Assembly (NCBI GenBank): GCA_038235275.1
Contig: JBBSUC010000024.1
Coordinates: 1 to 64,000 of the forward strand
Length of the DNA stretch: 64,000 nucleotides
Source: Persicitalea sp038235275
GTDB taxonomy: Bacteria > Bacteroidota > Bacteroidia > Cytophagales > Spirosomataceae
Direction: 5' to 3'
A model generated the notes under the pieces. The model saw only the letters and a program-made list of their open reading frames with translations, was not told where the DNA came from and did not search any database. The position numbers were made by a program, and so were the translations under genes. Positions 18,115-27,831 of the stretch are shown here, piece by piece (the first letter of the stretch is position 1; the number at the start of each line of letters is the position of its first letter).

Positions 18115-19158
18115 ATGAATCAAGCTATTATTTTGAATAAAGGTCTGTGGTATCTTACCGCAGTGCTATTTTTCTTGACTGGCTGTCAGTCGGTTGAAAA
18201 GGAAGATGCAGCCAATTTTTTTTTGAAAGGTAACGTACAGTTCCAACAAAAAAACTACGAACAGGCCTTGCATTACTATGAGGAGTCTTTGGCCAAAAAT
18301 TCCGATTTTTCAGACGCCTATTTAAATAAAGGGCTGGTGCTTTTGGCATTACAACGGCCCGTCGACGCGCTCCAATCCTTCAATCATGCCATCGAAGCCG
18401 ACGAAAAACTCTATCCAGCCTACCTGGCTCGCGCCGAAGTGTCGGCGCGGTTGGGACAGTGGAACGAGGCTTTGACTGACCTTAACACCATTCAAAAATT
18501 CTACGCTGACTCGTCCCAGTTTTTTCTCATTCATGGTAACGTGTTGGTTGGAAAAAATGACCAATCTGCTGCCCTGGCCGATTTTGACCGTGCCTTACAA
18601 CTCCAACCGGACAACACCGAAGCGCTGGTCAATCGCGGAGCCGTTTATTTTGACCATAAGCAATACGACCCAGCTAAGGCAGATTTTGAGGCAGCTCTGA
18701 AAACTGATCCGAAGCAGCCCGAAGCCCTGAATAACCTGGGGCTACTGGCTGCCCGGAATAAACAATGGGCTATGGCCCTCGAGTACCTTGACCGGGCATT
18801 ATCAGTTAATCCAGTCGATCCGCTCGCGCTGAATAATAAGGGTTTCGTATTGTTAAATACCGGAAATTTGGAGAACGCTGTGAACTTAATCAATCGTTCG
18901 CTTCAAAATAGGCCAGATAATGGCTATGCTTTACGAAACTTGGGGTTGTATTATTTCAAAAAAAATGAATTGGAAAAATCACTGGAAAATTTCAACAAAG
19001 CACTGGAATTAGCCCAGCCAGTCGAGTCCCTACATGGTTATGCCGGAGAAGCCTATTTAAAAACAGGAAATAACAAAAAGGCGTGTGAGATTTGGAAAAT
19101 TGGCGTTGTCTTAAAAGATAGTTTGGCCGAAGCCCATTATAATATCCATTGCCGATAA
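18115..19158 (+). CDS. TPR-repeat lipoprotein
   Basis: The 347-residue protein has a lipoprotein signal peptide with lipobox LTGC (Cys at about 24). It is followed by consecutive TPR units, for example YEQALHYYEESLAKNSDFSD, QWNEALTDLN, KQYDPAKADFEAALK and WAMALEYLDRALSVNP. TPR arrays mediate protein-protein contacts, so this is probably an envelope scaffold facing the periplasm or cell surface. Its TAA ends at 19158 and the convergent menD stop codon begins at 19159, so the genes abut with no spacer and no terminator hairpin is visible between them. Confidence 0.88.
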   Translation: MNQAIILNKGLWYLTAVLFFLTGCQSVEKEDAANFFLKGNVQFQQKNYEQALHYYEESLAKNSDFSDAYLNKGLVLLALQRPVDALQSFNHAIEADEKLYPAYLARAEVSARLGQWNEALTDLNTIQKFYADSSQFFLIHGNVLVGKNDQSAALADFDRALQLQPDNTEALVNRGAVYFDHKQYDPAKADFEAALKTDPKQPEALNNLGLLAARNKQWAMALEYLDRALSVNPVDPLALNNKGFVLLNTGNLENAVNLINRSLQNRPDNGYALRNLGLYYFKKNELEKSLENFNKALELAQPVESLHGYAGEAYLKTGNNKKACEIWKIGVVLKDSLAEAHYNIHCR

Positions 19159-20895
19159 CTATTTCCGTTTCGCAACAAATTTTTTTAAATCTCGAAAAAC
19201 AGCCGCATCATACTCAGCGTTGGTTTGAATTTCCAATATTGCAGTATTGTTTATTTCGGTAAAATCTTTCCAGGCATTTGCCAAGTTTTCCAAATTTGGG
19301 ATATTTGAATTTTGAATCAGGAAATAAGTTATTTTTGAATCTTCAGCGGTTCTTAAACCGTTGTAATGATGGTGAGTTTCAAAGTATTTAGGTAATTCTG
19401 GTTGCGAGGCAGGGCCATCGATCATTCTAAATATGGTTCCTCCCGCGTTGTTAATTAGTATTATTTTAAGATTTTGAGGTAAATCATCGATCAACAGGCC
19501 ATTCCTATCGTAGAAAAACGCGACATCACCCACGATGAGGTACACGGGTCGCTCCCTAGTGAGCGCTGCACCAATAGCCGTACTAACACAACCATCAATT
19601 CCGCTTGTTCCACGATTACAAAACACTTCAACACCCTCTTTTTCAATCCCCAGCAAATTAACGTACCGAACTGTCATGCTATTGGCCAGATGCAGTTGCG
19701 ATCCTTCCGGCAGTCGTTTTAAAATAAAACTAATGGCTGTTATATCATTTAACGTCGTTAAGTCCGTCAAAAAAGAGGTAAGAAGATGCTTTGTCATGGC
19801 TTCTTCTTTCAACCAATTGGATAAATAGGGATTAGATTTTTCCTTGTCGTTCTTTTTACCAACATTTCCAATCGTTAAGATTTCATAAAGTCTGGAAAAA
19901 AAATAATTCGGAGAAACATTAAGCTGTTGGGTAAGTGTTTGGAAAGTATCGATGATGTGCAAGTCGTCCGAAATATGCCAATGGATTTTGGGTGAGTTAT
20001 TTCGTAAAAAACTCTTTAAATTTTTAGAAATAAAAGACTTACCTACCGTAATCAGCAAATCGGGGCGAAGATTATTGTGAGAATTTTCGCGCAAGAACAA
20101 ATCCTGCTTGGTAATGAAGTGTTCGTTATTTTCAAGATTACTTATTACATCTCCTACAATTGGAACCTTGAATGTTAGAGCAAAATCCCTTAATAATTCA
20201 TTCAATTTATCATTTCGTCCTTGTTGGCCTACGGCAATCAGAATTTTTTCACTTCCCTCCCACCCTACTCTGATTTCGACCCAGGTTTCTTCATCAATAA
20301 CAGATTGAGTTTTGGCCCGCTTAATGATTCGAATATTTTCGGAAGGAGCAAAGATTTCATCTTTTGTCGGATAAAATGGTTCTCGAATGGGGACGTTAAG
20401 ATGAACGGGACCGCAAGGCAATTCCTTTGCCGTGAGTAAGGCTTCATTCAAACTCCGGTTGATAAACCAAAGTGAGTCGGGATGAGAATGATCAGCAGGT
20501 AAGTCCCAAAATCCCTTGACGTGTTTACTATAAATTTCGGCTTGGTAAATAGTCTGTCCGTCGTTTTGGTGAATCCATTCCTTAGGTCGGTCGGCTGTAA
20601 GAATGAGCAAGGGAATTTGCTGGAAGAAAGCCTCCGCCACCGCCGGGGCAAAATTGTAGGCCGCCGAACCCGAAGTACAGATTAACACCACGGGCTTTTT
20701 GAGTTGTTGCGCCATGCCCAGGGCGATAAATCCCGCCGCCCGTTCGTCCATTACGACTTGGCACGCTATGTTCGGATTTCGGGCAAAGGCCAAAGTTAGC
20801 GCCGCCGAGCGAGAGCCGGGAGAAATAACGGCATGGGTGACGCCGTGCAAATGGCATAGTTGCGCCAGGTCGATAAGGGGTTGTAGAATGGCCAT
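19159..20895 (-). CDS. menD: 2-succinyl-5-enolpyruvyl-6-hydroxy-3-cyclohexene-1-carboxylate synthase
   Basis: MenD is a thiamine-diphosphate enzyme that joins 2-oxoglutarate-derived succinic semialdehyde to isochorismate in menaquinone synthesis. The 578-residue protein has the family signatures SPGSRS (about 25-30), DERAAGF, TSGSAAYNFAPA and, in the C-terminal TPP domain, VGDVAFFYDRNGL, where the GD and N residues bind Mg-ThDP. Length and start (MAILQPLIDLAQLCH) are normal. No other men genes are in the window. It lies 40 bp downstream of... the SGNH gene's end on the same strand's upstream side, but appears to be its own functional unit. Its stop codon is TAG. Confidence 0.96.
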   Translation of the reverse strand: MAILQPLIDLAQLCHLHGVTHAVISPGSRSAALTLAFARNPNIACQVVMDERAAGFIALGMAQQLKKPVVLICTSGSAAYNFAPAVAEAFFQQIPLLILTADRPKEWIHQNDGQTIYQAEIYSKHVKGFWDLPADHSHPDSLWFINRSLNEALLTAKELPCGPVHLNVPIREPFYPTKDEIFAPSENIRIIKRAKTQSVIDEETWVEIRVGWEGSEKILIAVGQQGRNDKLNELLRDFALTFKVPIVGDVISNLENNEHFITKQDLFLRENSHNNLRPDLLITVGKSFISKNLKSFLRNNSPKIHWHISDDLHIIDTFQTLTQQLNVSPNYFFSRLYEILTIGNVGKKNDKEKSNPYLSNWLKEEAMTKHLLTSFLTDLTTLNDITAISFILKRLPEGSQLHLANSMTVRYVNLLGIEKEGVEVFCNRGTSGIDGCVSTAIGAALTRERPVYLIVGDVAFFYDRNGLLIDDLPQNLKIILINNAGGTIFRMIDGPASQPELPKYFETHHHYNGLRTAEDSKITYFLIQNSNIPNLENLANAWKDFTEINNTAILEIQTNAEYDAAVFRDLKKFVAKRK

Positions 20896-20934
20896 TTATT
20901 GGTTGGGCAATAATTGGTGATGAGTGCAAAAATA

Positions 20935-22740
20935 CTATTTACCCCCATACGCCCCACTCAACCGTCGATATCCCTCCGCGTTCGGATGAAGCCCATCCGT
21001 AAACAGCGTTTCATCAATCAATCCATCGGCTTTTAAAAGTGCCTTTCCCGCGTCCATGTACTTAATTCCCATTTCTCTGGTCAGAGCAGCCAATACGAGA
21101 TTCAATTCTCGTACGCGCTTCTCTTCCTTGCGGCGGGGATATACCCCCACCATAGTCAGCGTAGCGGTGGGTTGTCGCAGTTTGATGGCCTCGATAAGGA
21201 GTCGCCAACCCGCCAGGATTTCTGCGTCGGTGTTGAGCTGGAAATTATTGGTGCCGATCATTACGTAAATTTTCTTGGCTGCATAGCCGTCCAACTCACC
21301 GTGGTAGACGCGCCAAAGGACGTTCTCGATGCGGTCCCAGCCGTAGCCGAGGTTGCGGGTATTTTGCGGGTCAAATATCTTTTCCCACGAATCTGCGCCA
21401 CGGGCATGCGGGCCTTTGGGGAAGCCGCCCCAGAAATGCGTGATGGAGTTGCCTATCATGAGTACATCAGGGGCGGATTCTTTATTCATGCGCAGAATTT
21501 CCCGATGTCGGGCATCCCAGTCGTAGTTGGGGATTTCACGCATCTGAATTACGGGGCGGGTGGTGCTTACCTGGCCCTGGAGTTCATGCAGGATTTTGCG
21601 CAGGTGCTTTTCGTATCCCTCGGCGTAGCGCATCATCCCCAAGTCGTTGGGATGGGTACCATCTACCATCGTTTCAATGTCCTGGTTAAAATCTTCCCTA
21701 GTAGCAAGATAAATTTCCCGGATACCCTCACTTTGAAGTTGGGCAAACGCCTGACGCATCACTTCATTAGGTTCAGAAAATCGCTTTCGGCTGGTCGGAT
21801 TAATTGCTTCGTCCGTGTAGCCCGCGTGTTCGGCCAACAGGATCGGTGTGTTCGAATGTTTTTGCCTCAGAATTCTGACCGATTGCAAAATACGGGATTT
21901 TACGGTATCCAGAGGATAATCCTCCTGATTGATAAGATTGGGCAGACAATCCAGAATGAATACTTTGGCTTCTATTTCATTAACGAAATCAAGCACCTCC
22001 GGTTCCAGCCTACCGTTGCCCGAAAACCCCAGATTTATGAGCGGCCGATCCATTTTTCGGGAGAGAATCGTTGGCCAGGCCATTCCGGGCCGCGAGGCGC
22101 AGGCACCCTGGGCAATGGAGGTGCCATAGACTACGATCGGCAGATCGGGCCGCACGGGGAGTGGCGTAAATACTGTACTGTCAGGGATACCGATTTCCAG
22201 CCACTTAACTGAGTTGTACAGCGGCAGGTAAAGCCGGTATTCTCGACCCAGCTTGTGATAGTTGTCGTTAGCTTGAATGTTTTTGTAAAAATACTCGATA
22301 GTATCCCCAAAAACGGGCTTCGTAGCGCACCAGCGCATTTCACCATCGCTGGAAATGGCGTAAAGGTCTAGTCCGCTCACTCCCGTTGCGGGCATGTGTG
22401 GCATAGCTTGGGTCCCCCCGACAACGTAGCGAATCTTGATTTGATCGCTGTTGGCCCGAAAACGCAACATTAGCCCCGCCGATTCCTGGGAAAGGTTCCA
22501 AACTGCTTTTCGGATTTTATTTTCGGCTTTCGCGGGCAGGCGGTCGTAAAAATTCTTTGAATCATTTGGCCAGGCTTTCCCTTCGAGGACCGGGAAGTTA
22601 GCCTCCGCGGGATTCCACCATTTAAAAGACCCTGACGAATTAGTGTTCTGTCCCCTGGCCGTGAATAAGCCAAAAGTAGCAATTATGAAAATTGGAATTG
22701 ATAAATATCGAAACTTCATGAAATTGGTATTTATGACCAT
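20935..22740 (-). CDS. Secreted protein with two SGNH/GDSL hydrolase domains
   Basis: The 601-residue protein has a signal peptide (if read from MKFRYLS at 22719, ending TARGQ). Two SGNH-type domains follow a beta-rich N-terminal region. The first (about 200-385) has YGTSIAQG and DGTHPND; the second (about 420-601) has MIGNSITHFWGG, MIGTNNF and DGLHPNA. Each therefore has Ser, Gly, Asn or similar, and Asp-His catalytic blocks. SGNH enzymes are usually acetyl- or acylesterases, here probably acting on glycans. The first ATG overlaps the upstream sulfatase stop as TAATG (shared A), so translational coupling is possible. The sulfatase-esterase pairing points to breakdown of sulfated, acetylated polysaccharide. 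Confidence 0.87.
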   Translation of the reverse strand: MVINTNFMKFRYLSIPIFIIATFGLFTARGQNTNSSGSFKWWNPAEANFPVLEGKAWPNDSKNFYDRLPAKAENKIRKAVWNLSQESAGLMLRFRANSDQIKIRYVVGGTQAMPHMPATGVSGLDLYAISSDGEMRWCATKPVFGDTIEYFYKNIQANDNYHKLGREYRLYLPLYNSVKWLEIGIPDSTVFTPLPVRPDLPIVVYGTSIAQGACASRPGMAWPTILSRKMDRPLINLGFSGNGRLEPEVLDFVNEIEAKVFILDCLPNLINQEDYPLDTVKSRILQSVRILRQKHSNTPILLAEHAGYTDEAINPTSRKRFSEPNEVMRQAFAQLQSEGIREIYLATREDFNQDIETMVDGTHPNDLGMMRYAEGYEKHLRKILHELQGQVSTTRPVIQMREIPNYDWDARHREILRMNKESAPDVLMIGNSITHFWGGFPKGPHARGADSWEKIFDPQNTRNLGYGWDRIENVLWRVYHGELDGYAAKKIYVMIGTNNFQLNTDAEILAGWRLLIEAIKLRQPTATLTMVGVYPRRKEEKRVRELNLVLAALTREMGIKYMDAGKALLKADGLIDETLFTDGLHPNAEGYRRLSGAYGGK

Positions 22741-24176
22741 TAATTACTGAGTTTAGGTTCAGCCTTCTGCCACGGTACCCGCCCTCCGCGCTGGATGTGC
22801 AGCATCAACTCTGTAGACAGTTGGTTGAAAATTTTTGGCTCCTCACGGGCCAAATTCCTCGTTTCCAGCGGATCGTTCTTCAAATTGAACAGTTCTAAAG
22901 GTTGAAAGGGCTGGTTCTTCACCAATTTCCAGTCGCCGAGCCGCAGGGCGTAGCTGCATTGTCCGGCGTATTCCCGGCCACCCTCACGACGGGTAAAGTA
23001 AAGCGGTCGGTTCGGTTCGCTTCCAGGCGATTTGCCCAACAAAGTATTTAGAAAACTACGACCATCGATGGGGTGATCGCTTTTCAATCCAGCAATTTCA
23101 AGCAAGGTAGGATAAAGATCCATCGACAGATTGATTTGGTCAGAAACGGTCCCCGGCTTGATTTTCCCCGGCCAACTAATGGCCGTCGGCACGCGTAGAC
23201 CGCCTTCGTACATACTCTGCTTGCCGTCGCGGGTGGGACCATTATTGGCCAGGCTGGGCAGGTGCCCACCGTTGTCGCTGGTAAAGATTATAAGCGTATT
23301 GTCATACTGATTGCTTTCTTTCAAAGCCTTGATCACCTTACCAATGCCATCGTCCAGATGCTCAATTAAGGCTACAAGTTGGGCGCGCTTGGGCGGCAAA
23401 CCCGGTTCGCGCTCCTGCACCTTTTTCAGCCAGTCGGCGGGCGGCTGCACCGGAAAGTGCGGGGCGTTGTAAGCCAGATACAGGAAGAAGGGTTGGTTAT
23501 TTTTGGAACGCTCCTTGATGTAATCCACTGACCATTGGGTGAATAAGTCAGTGGCGTGGCCTTTGGGATCAATGGTTTGTTGGTCGCGGCGCATATAATT
23601 GATGTTGTGGCGGCGCTTAGCTACGTAATCATCCATCATGTCGCCGAGCCAGCCCTGGAAGAAATCGAAGCCGCGTTCGTTGGGTAAATTGGGCGATTCC
23701 AGTCCGAGGTGCCATTTGCCAATGATCGCTGTGTGGTAGCCTGCCCTCTTGAGCGCGGTAGGCAGGATTTGTGCCTTGGTGTCAAGGTAGCCCCAGCTAT
23801 TTTCTGGTTGGGTACGGATAACGCCAGGTACTCCGACGTAATCCTGGTAGCGGCCCGTGAGCAAGGCGGCGCGGGTCGGGGAGCAGACGGGGCAGTTGGC
23901 GTAAAAGTTGTCGAAGCGCATTCCGTCCCTGGCTATTTGGTCCATATTAGGTGTCCGCATATCTTTGGTGCCATAGTACGACACATCATGGTAGCCCTGG
24001 TCGTCAGTCAGAATTAGGAGAATGTTGGGGCGGTCTGACCCTCGGGGGGTAATCTTACGTGTGCTATTACCCGTCTTTTCGGTCGCAGGCTGCGACGAAT
24101 TCTTACAGGAGAAGAAAATAGCGCTGCTGAGCAGTAAGATAAGGGAATATTTGGGGCAGAAAGTGCGAGGATTCAT
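22740..24176 (-). CDS. Sulfatase lipoprotein (formylglycine-dependent, S1-type)
   Basis: From the ATG at 24176 the protein has 478 residues with a lipobox ending FFSC (Cys24). The sulfatase signature CSPTR lies at 98-102, and its Cys is converted to formylglycine by a maturase not found here. Metal-binding LTDDQG (57-61) and the later IIFTSDNGG block are present, as is a typical C-terminal region (LFNLKNDPLETRNLA). The enzyme hydrolyses sulfate esters, probably on algal or host glycans; the substrate cannot be told. It is co-directional and overlapping with the two-domain SGNH gene and divergent from the amber-interrupted sulfatase. Confidence 0.93.
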   Translation of the reverse strand: MNPRTFCPKYSLILLLSSAIFFSCKNSSQPATEKTGNSTRKITPRGSDRPNILLILTDDQGYHDVSYYGTKDMRTPNMDQIARDGMRFDNFYANCPVCSPTRAALLTGRYQDYVGVPGVIRTQPENSWGYLDTKAQILPTALKRAGYHTAIIGKWHLGLESPNLPNERGFDFFQGWLGDMMDDYVAKRRHNINYMRRDQQTIDPKGHATDLFTQWSVDYIKERSKNNQPFFLYLAYNAPHFPVQPPADWLKKVQEREPGLPPKRAQLVALIEHLDDGIGKVIKALKESNQYDNTLIIFTSDNGGHLPSLANNGPTRDGKQSMYEGGLRVPTAISWPGKIKPGTVSDQINLSMDLYPTLLEIAGLKSDHPIDGRSFLNTLLGKSPGSEPNRPLYFTRREGGREYAGQCSYALRLGDWKLVKNQPFQPLELFNLKNDPLETRNLAREEPKIFNQLSTELMLHIQRGGRVPWQKAEPKLSN

Positions 24177-24315
24177 TTCTCTGGATAAAAAGGACTTTGC
24201 AAAAAAGAAAAAACGCCGATGCAACTACTTCAAAAAAGAAAATTTCGGACCAACAACCTTAGATTTGGCTTCCGACTTGCTTTTCTGGAAAACATGTGAA
24301 CCCTAATCGTCTCTT

Positions 24316-25887
24316 ATGCGCCTATTCTTTGTTTTATTAGTGACCGCAGCACTTAGTATCTGCCAACTTGCCTGTTCCAATTCGCAAACCCAAAATGCGG
24401 ATATGAATAAAGTGCGGACCAATATTCTCATTGTCTATCTCGATGATCTGGGATATGGCGACGTGGGCGCCTATGGTCAAAAAACGTTACCGACTCCCAA
24501 TATTGACCAATTGGCGCAGGGCGGCGTCCGCTTCACCAACGGCTACGCTACCTCCGCCACCTGCACGCCCAGCCGATACGGCTTGCTGACGGGTATTTAC
24601 CCCTGGCGCAACGAAAATGCCAAAATTCTACCTGGCGACGCGCCGCTCCTCATCGACACAACGATTGTGACTTTGCCCAAAATGCTGAAAAAGGCCGGTT
24701 ACCACACCGGGGTTGTCGGCAAGTGGCACCTTGGTATCGGCGACGGTAATACGGATTGGAACGCCGAATTGCACGGAAACCCCAACGACGTAGGTTTCGA
24801 TTAGTCCTACATCATGGCCGCCACCACCGACCGCGTTCCGACGGTTTATATCGAGAACCGACGCGTGGTGGGCCTCACCGCCGATGACCCGATCCAAGTC
24901 AGTTACAGGGAGAATTTCCCCGGCGAACCGACCGCTATTTCTAATCCAGAGTTGATGACTAAACAGACCTGGAGCCACGGCCACAACCAATCGGTTCATA
25001 ATGGTATTCCACGGATTGGTTATCAGAAGGGTGGCAAGTCGGCGCTTTGGCACGACGAGGACATGGCCGATGTTTTCTTGAATCACGCCAAAGCTTTTAT
25101 CGATGACAACAATCCAAAAAAAACGGGCGAACCTTTCTTCCTGTATTACGCCCTACAGCAACCCCACGTCCCGCGTGTACCTAATCCGCGTTTTGTGGGT
25201 AAGTCGGGTATGGGACCACGCGGTGACGCCATTATTGAAGCGGACTGGTGCCTGGGAGAAATTATGAAAAAGCTGGAAGCCGACGGACTGGCTGAAAATA
25301 CGCTGATTGTATTCACCAGCGACAACGGTCCCGTGCTGGACGACGGCTACAATGACGACGCTGTTACGAAAATTGGTAATCACAAAGTTACCGGGCCACT
25401 TCGCGGCGGCAAGTACAGTCTTTTCGACGCGGGTACCAGGGTGCCGTTCATAACCTATTGGAAGGGACACATTAAGCCGCAGGTCTCGGATGCCTTAGTG
25501 TGCCAGTTGGATTTTTTGGGATCTTTTGCTGAGTTGGTGGGTCAGAAAAATCCCTCAGAAGATAGCAAAAACACGCTCACGGCCTTGCTTGGTGAATCAG
25601 AAAAAGGGCGCGATGAGTTGGTATTGGAAGCCTCGGGTCGACTGGCTTTCCGGCAGGGCAACTACATTTTGATTCCGGCTTATAAAGGAATTCCCCTCAA
25701 TAAGAATGTAAATATCGAGACAGGAATAGCCCCCGAAGTCCATCTTTTCGACATTAGTAAAGATCCGGGACAACGAGAAAATCTGGCCAAAGCGCAATCC
25801 GAGAAGCTCACCGAAATGAAAACCGCTATGCAAAAAGCTGTCGGCGATAACTTTAAGGTTAATACGGAGAATTTGGAATTGAAATAA
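24316..25887 (+). pseudogene. Sulfatase lipoprotein gene interrupted by an in-frame amber codon
   Basis: The frame encodes a 523-residue sulfatase if a TAG at 24802-24804 (codon 163) is read through. Upstream are a lipobox (LAC, Cys20), metal-binding YLDDLGYGD, the signature CTPSR at 83-87 and GKWHLGIGD. Downstream the same frame continues as SYIMAATTDRVPTVYIENR, then FTSDNGPVLDDG and a normal C-terminus. Homologs usually read GFDYSYI at this point, so TAT or TAC (Tyr) has probably become TAG by one base change. No frameshift or other lesion is visible, so the event is recent or is a sequencing error. Translation restart at 24814 would give a product without the catalytic Cys. It is divergent from the intact sulfatase. 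Confidence 0.85.
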
Positions 25888-25952
25888 CAGTAACTATCCT
25901 GAACTAGATCCCCATTTTCTTAGAAAAACACTAAATCTTCGTTGGATCATCG

Positions 25953-25983
25953 TTTTCTTCCAGTAGGCGAATATTTACCTTTG
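25953..25983 (+). promoter_or_regulatory. Candidate Bacteroidota promoter for the Bcr/CflA gene
   Basis: TACCTTTG at 25976-25983 matches the TAnnTTTG -7 box. A TTTT (three of four bases of TTTG) lies 19 bp upstream at 25953-25956, the standard spacing. Transcription would start near 25990, giving a short leader before the GTG at 26000 or the ATG at 26012. Confidence 0.6.
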
Positions 25984-26011
25984 CAGCGATATTTCTACTG
26001 TGAAGAAAGCA

Positions 26012-27220
26012 ATGACCAAGAAGGAGTTAAACAAAATTGTCATTTTGCTGGGCGTATTGTCGGCCCTTGGGCCGTTCAGTATCGACATGTATCTGCCGGG
26101 CTTCCCGGCTATCGCCGCCGACCTACACACATCCATCCCTGAAGTTGGCTACTCGCTCACCAGCTATTTTATCGGAATAAGCGTCGGCCAACTACTCTAC
26201 GGACCCATAGTGGATCGATTTGGGAGACGTAAGCCGCTAATTTTCGGTCTTTCGCTTTACATCGTAGCGGCCATCTGCTGCGCCCTCTCTCCAACTATTC
26301 ACTGGCTTATCGGCTTACGCGGATTACTGGCTATTGGTGGCTGCGCGGGCATGGTGGCAGGCCGGGCCGTGGTACGCGATCTCTTTCCGCCCGGCGAAAT
26401 AGCCAAAGTTATCTCCACGCTTATGCTCGTCATGGGCGTGGCTCCTATGATTGCCCCCAGCATCGGCGGCTGGATGGTGACCGCCCTAGGCTGGCGGGCC
26501 ATATTTTTTACGCTGGCTGTCATTAGTTTTACTATGCTGGCAGGGGTACTTTTATTATTACCCGAAAGCCGGGGCGCGGACAAAACCGTGCGGCTCGACC
26601 CGGCGTCGGTCACCAAAAAATACTTCACGGTACTAAAACAGCCTGCCTTTATCGTCTTCGGCATCGCGGGTGCCTTCACGTTGGGTAGTTTGTTCGCTTA
26701 CATCAGTGGCTCGCCGTTCATATACATGGAAAAGTTCAATTTCACCCAGACTCAATACGGTTTACTTTTTAGCCTAAATTCCTTTGGCTACATAGGAGGA
26801 AGTCAGGTCAACCGCATTTTGTTAAAGCGATTCGACAGTTTACGCGTGGCAGAGGTCGCCTCGCTGGTAGTGGCGGTGCTTGGATTCTTGATGGTAACAA
26901 GTACGGTTATACCCGGCATTTCTGGCTATGTTATGTTGGTGTTCCTATTTTTATTCTTGTTTGTGAGCGGTTTGCTCGGTCCTAATACCACGGCATTAGC
27001 CCTCGAACCTTTTGCCGAAAACGCGGGTAGTGCATCGGCCTTGATAGGTTTTACCCAAATGCTGTTCGGAGCCTTGGCGTCGGCTTTGGTGAGTGTTCTC
27101 CACAACCACACCGCCTTGCCCATGACGGGTGTAATGGCTGCTTGTGCGTTGGCGAGTGCGGGATTAATTTTGGGACAAAGATTGGTTTTGAAGCGCAGAA
27201 CTCTGATAATACAGTCATGA
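26012..27220 (+). CDS. Bcr/CflA-family drug efflux transporter (MFS, 12 TM)
   Basis: The roughly 402-residue protein is a major facilitator with about 12 membrane helices. Family marks are GPFSIDMYLPGFPAIAADL in helix 1, GQLLYGPIVDRFGRRKPL (motif A between helices 2 and 3) and GVAPMIAPSIGGWM after helix 5. Bcr/CflA proteins export drugs such as bicyclomycin or chloramphenicol by proton antiport in the inner membrane. I chose the ATG at 26012; an in-frame GTG at 26000 is possible. A good -7 box lies just upstream. It is followed closely by a DinB-like gene. Confidence 0.93.
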   Translation: MTKKELNKIVILLGVLSALGPFSIDMYLPGFPAIAADLHTSIPEVGYSLTSYFIGISVGQLLYGPIVDRFGRRKPLIFGLSLYIVAAICCALSPTIHWLIGLRGLLAIGGCAGMVAGRAVVRDLFPPGEIAKVISTLMLVMGVAPMIAPSIGGWMVTALGWRAIFFTLAVISFTMLAGVLLLLPESRGADKTVRLDPASVTKKYFTVLKQPAFIVFGIAGAFTLGSLFAYISGSPFIYMEKFNFTQTQYGLLFSLNSFGYIGGSQVNRILLKRFDSLRVAEVASLVVAVLGFLMVTSTVIPGISGYVMLVFLFLFLFVSGLLGPNTTALALEPFAENAGSASALIGFTQMLFGALASALVSVLHNHTALPMTGVMAACALASAGLILGQRLVLKRRTLIIQS

Positions 27221-27306
27221 ACCTGAACGGGTACTGCCAGCTTTCGGGCGAAAATATAGTTTGTCAGGTGCACCTATCCAAACCTACCAGAAAAAATTTA
27301 AATAAG

Positions 27307-27819
27307 ATGACCACCTCACTTTCCCAGGATTTCAAAACTCAATCCCTCCACTACTTCAACCTCAACACGCCGCGCATCGAAAAATGCCTGGACCTATTGA
27401 GTGAAGACGAAATTTGGCAGCGCCCTAACGCCTCCTCCAACAGCGTGGGCAATCTGATTCTTCACGTCTGCGGCAATATTAGGCAGTATATTATTTCGGG
27501 CCTGGGTCAGCAGCCCGACAAGCGCGAACGCGACGTAGAATTTTCTGCGACAGCAGGATTCACCAATCTGGAATTGCTGAAAAAATTAACCGAAACGGTA
27601 GCAGAGGCGGCTTCGGTTATCGAGCTGGCGGACGACAAAAATCTGCTAGCCGAGCGGAAGGTACAAGGTTTTACGTTGACGGGGATGGGTATCATCATTC
27701 ATGTAGTGGAGCATTATTCCTACCACACCGGGCAAATTGCTTATTGGACAAAAATATTGAAGGGCGAAGATTTGGGTTTTTACGGAGATGCCGATCTTAA
27801 TGCGAAAAACGTTATTTAA
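27307..27819 (+). CDS. DinB/YfiT-like four-helix metalloprotein
   Basis: Read from the ATG at 27307 (MTTSLSQDFKTQ) the protein has 170 residues. It shows the DinB-like four-helix pattern with metal-ligand histidines: NLILHVCGN and HVVEHYSYHTGQIAYWTK, the latter being the hallmark H-x3-H motif. DinB-superfamily proteins include thiol S-transferases and damage-induced proteins, but most are uncharacterised. An ATG at 27142 would extend 165 bp into the end of the efflux gene and was rejected. It sits 86 bp after that gene and 12 bp before a VanZ-like gene. Confidence 0.85.
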   Translation: MTTSLSQDFKTQSLHYFNLNTPRIEKCLDLLSEDEIWQRPNASSNSVGNLILHVCGNIRQYIISGLGQQPDKRERDVEFSATAGFTNLELLKKLTETVAEAASVIELADDKNLLAERKVQGFTLTGMGIIIHVVEHYSYHTGQIAYWTKILKGEDLGFYGDADLNAKNVI

Positions 27820-27831
27820 AACTCAAAAATT

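Noticed and set aside
21172..22212. A 346-codon plus-strand frame within the two-domain SGNH gene
   Set aside because: It is antisense to two complete catalytic cores and shows no family motif; it is a shadow of GC-rich coding DNA.
24802..24804. TAG read as a recoded amino acid (for example pyrrolysine)
   Set aside because: TAG ends several intact genes here and no pyl-type genes are present in the window.
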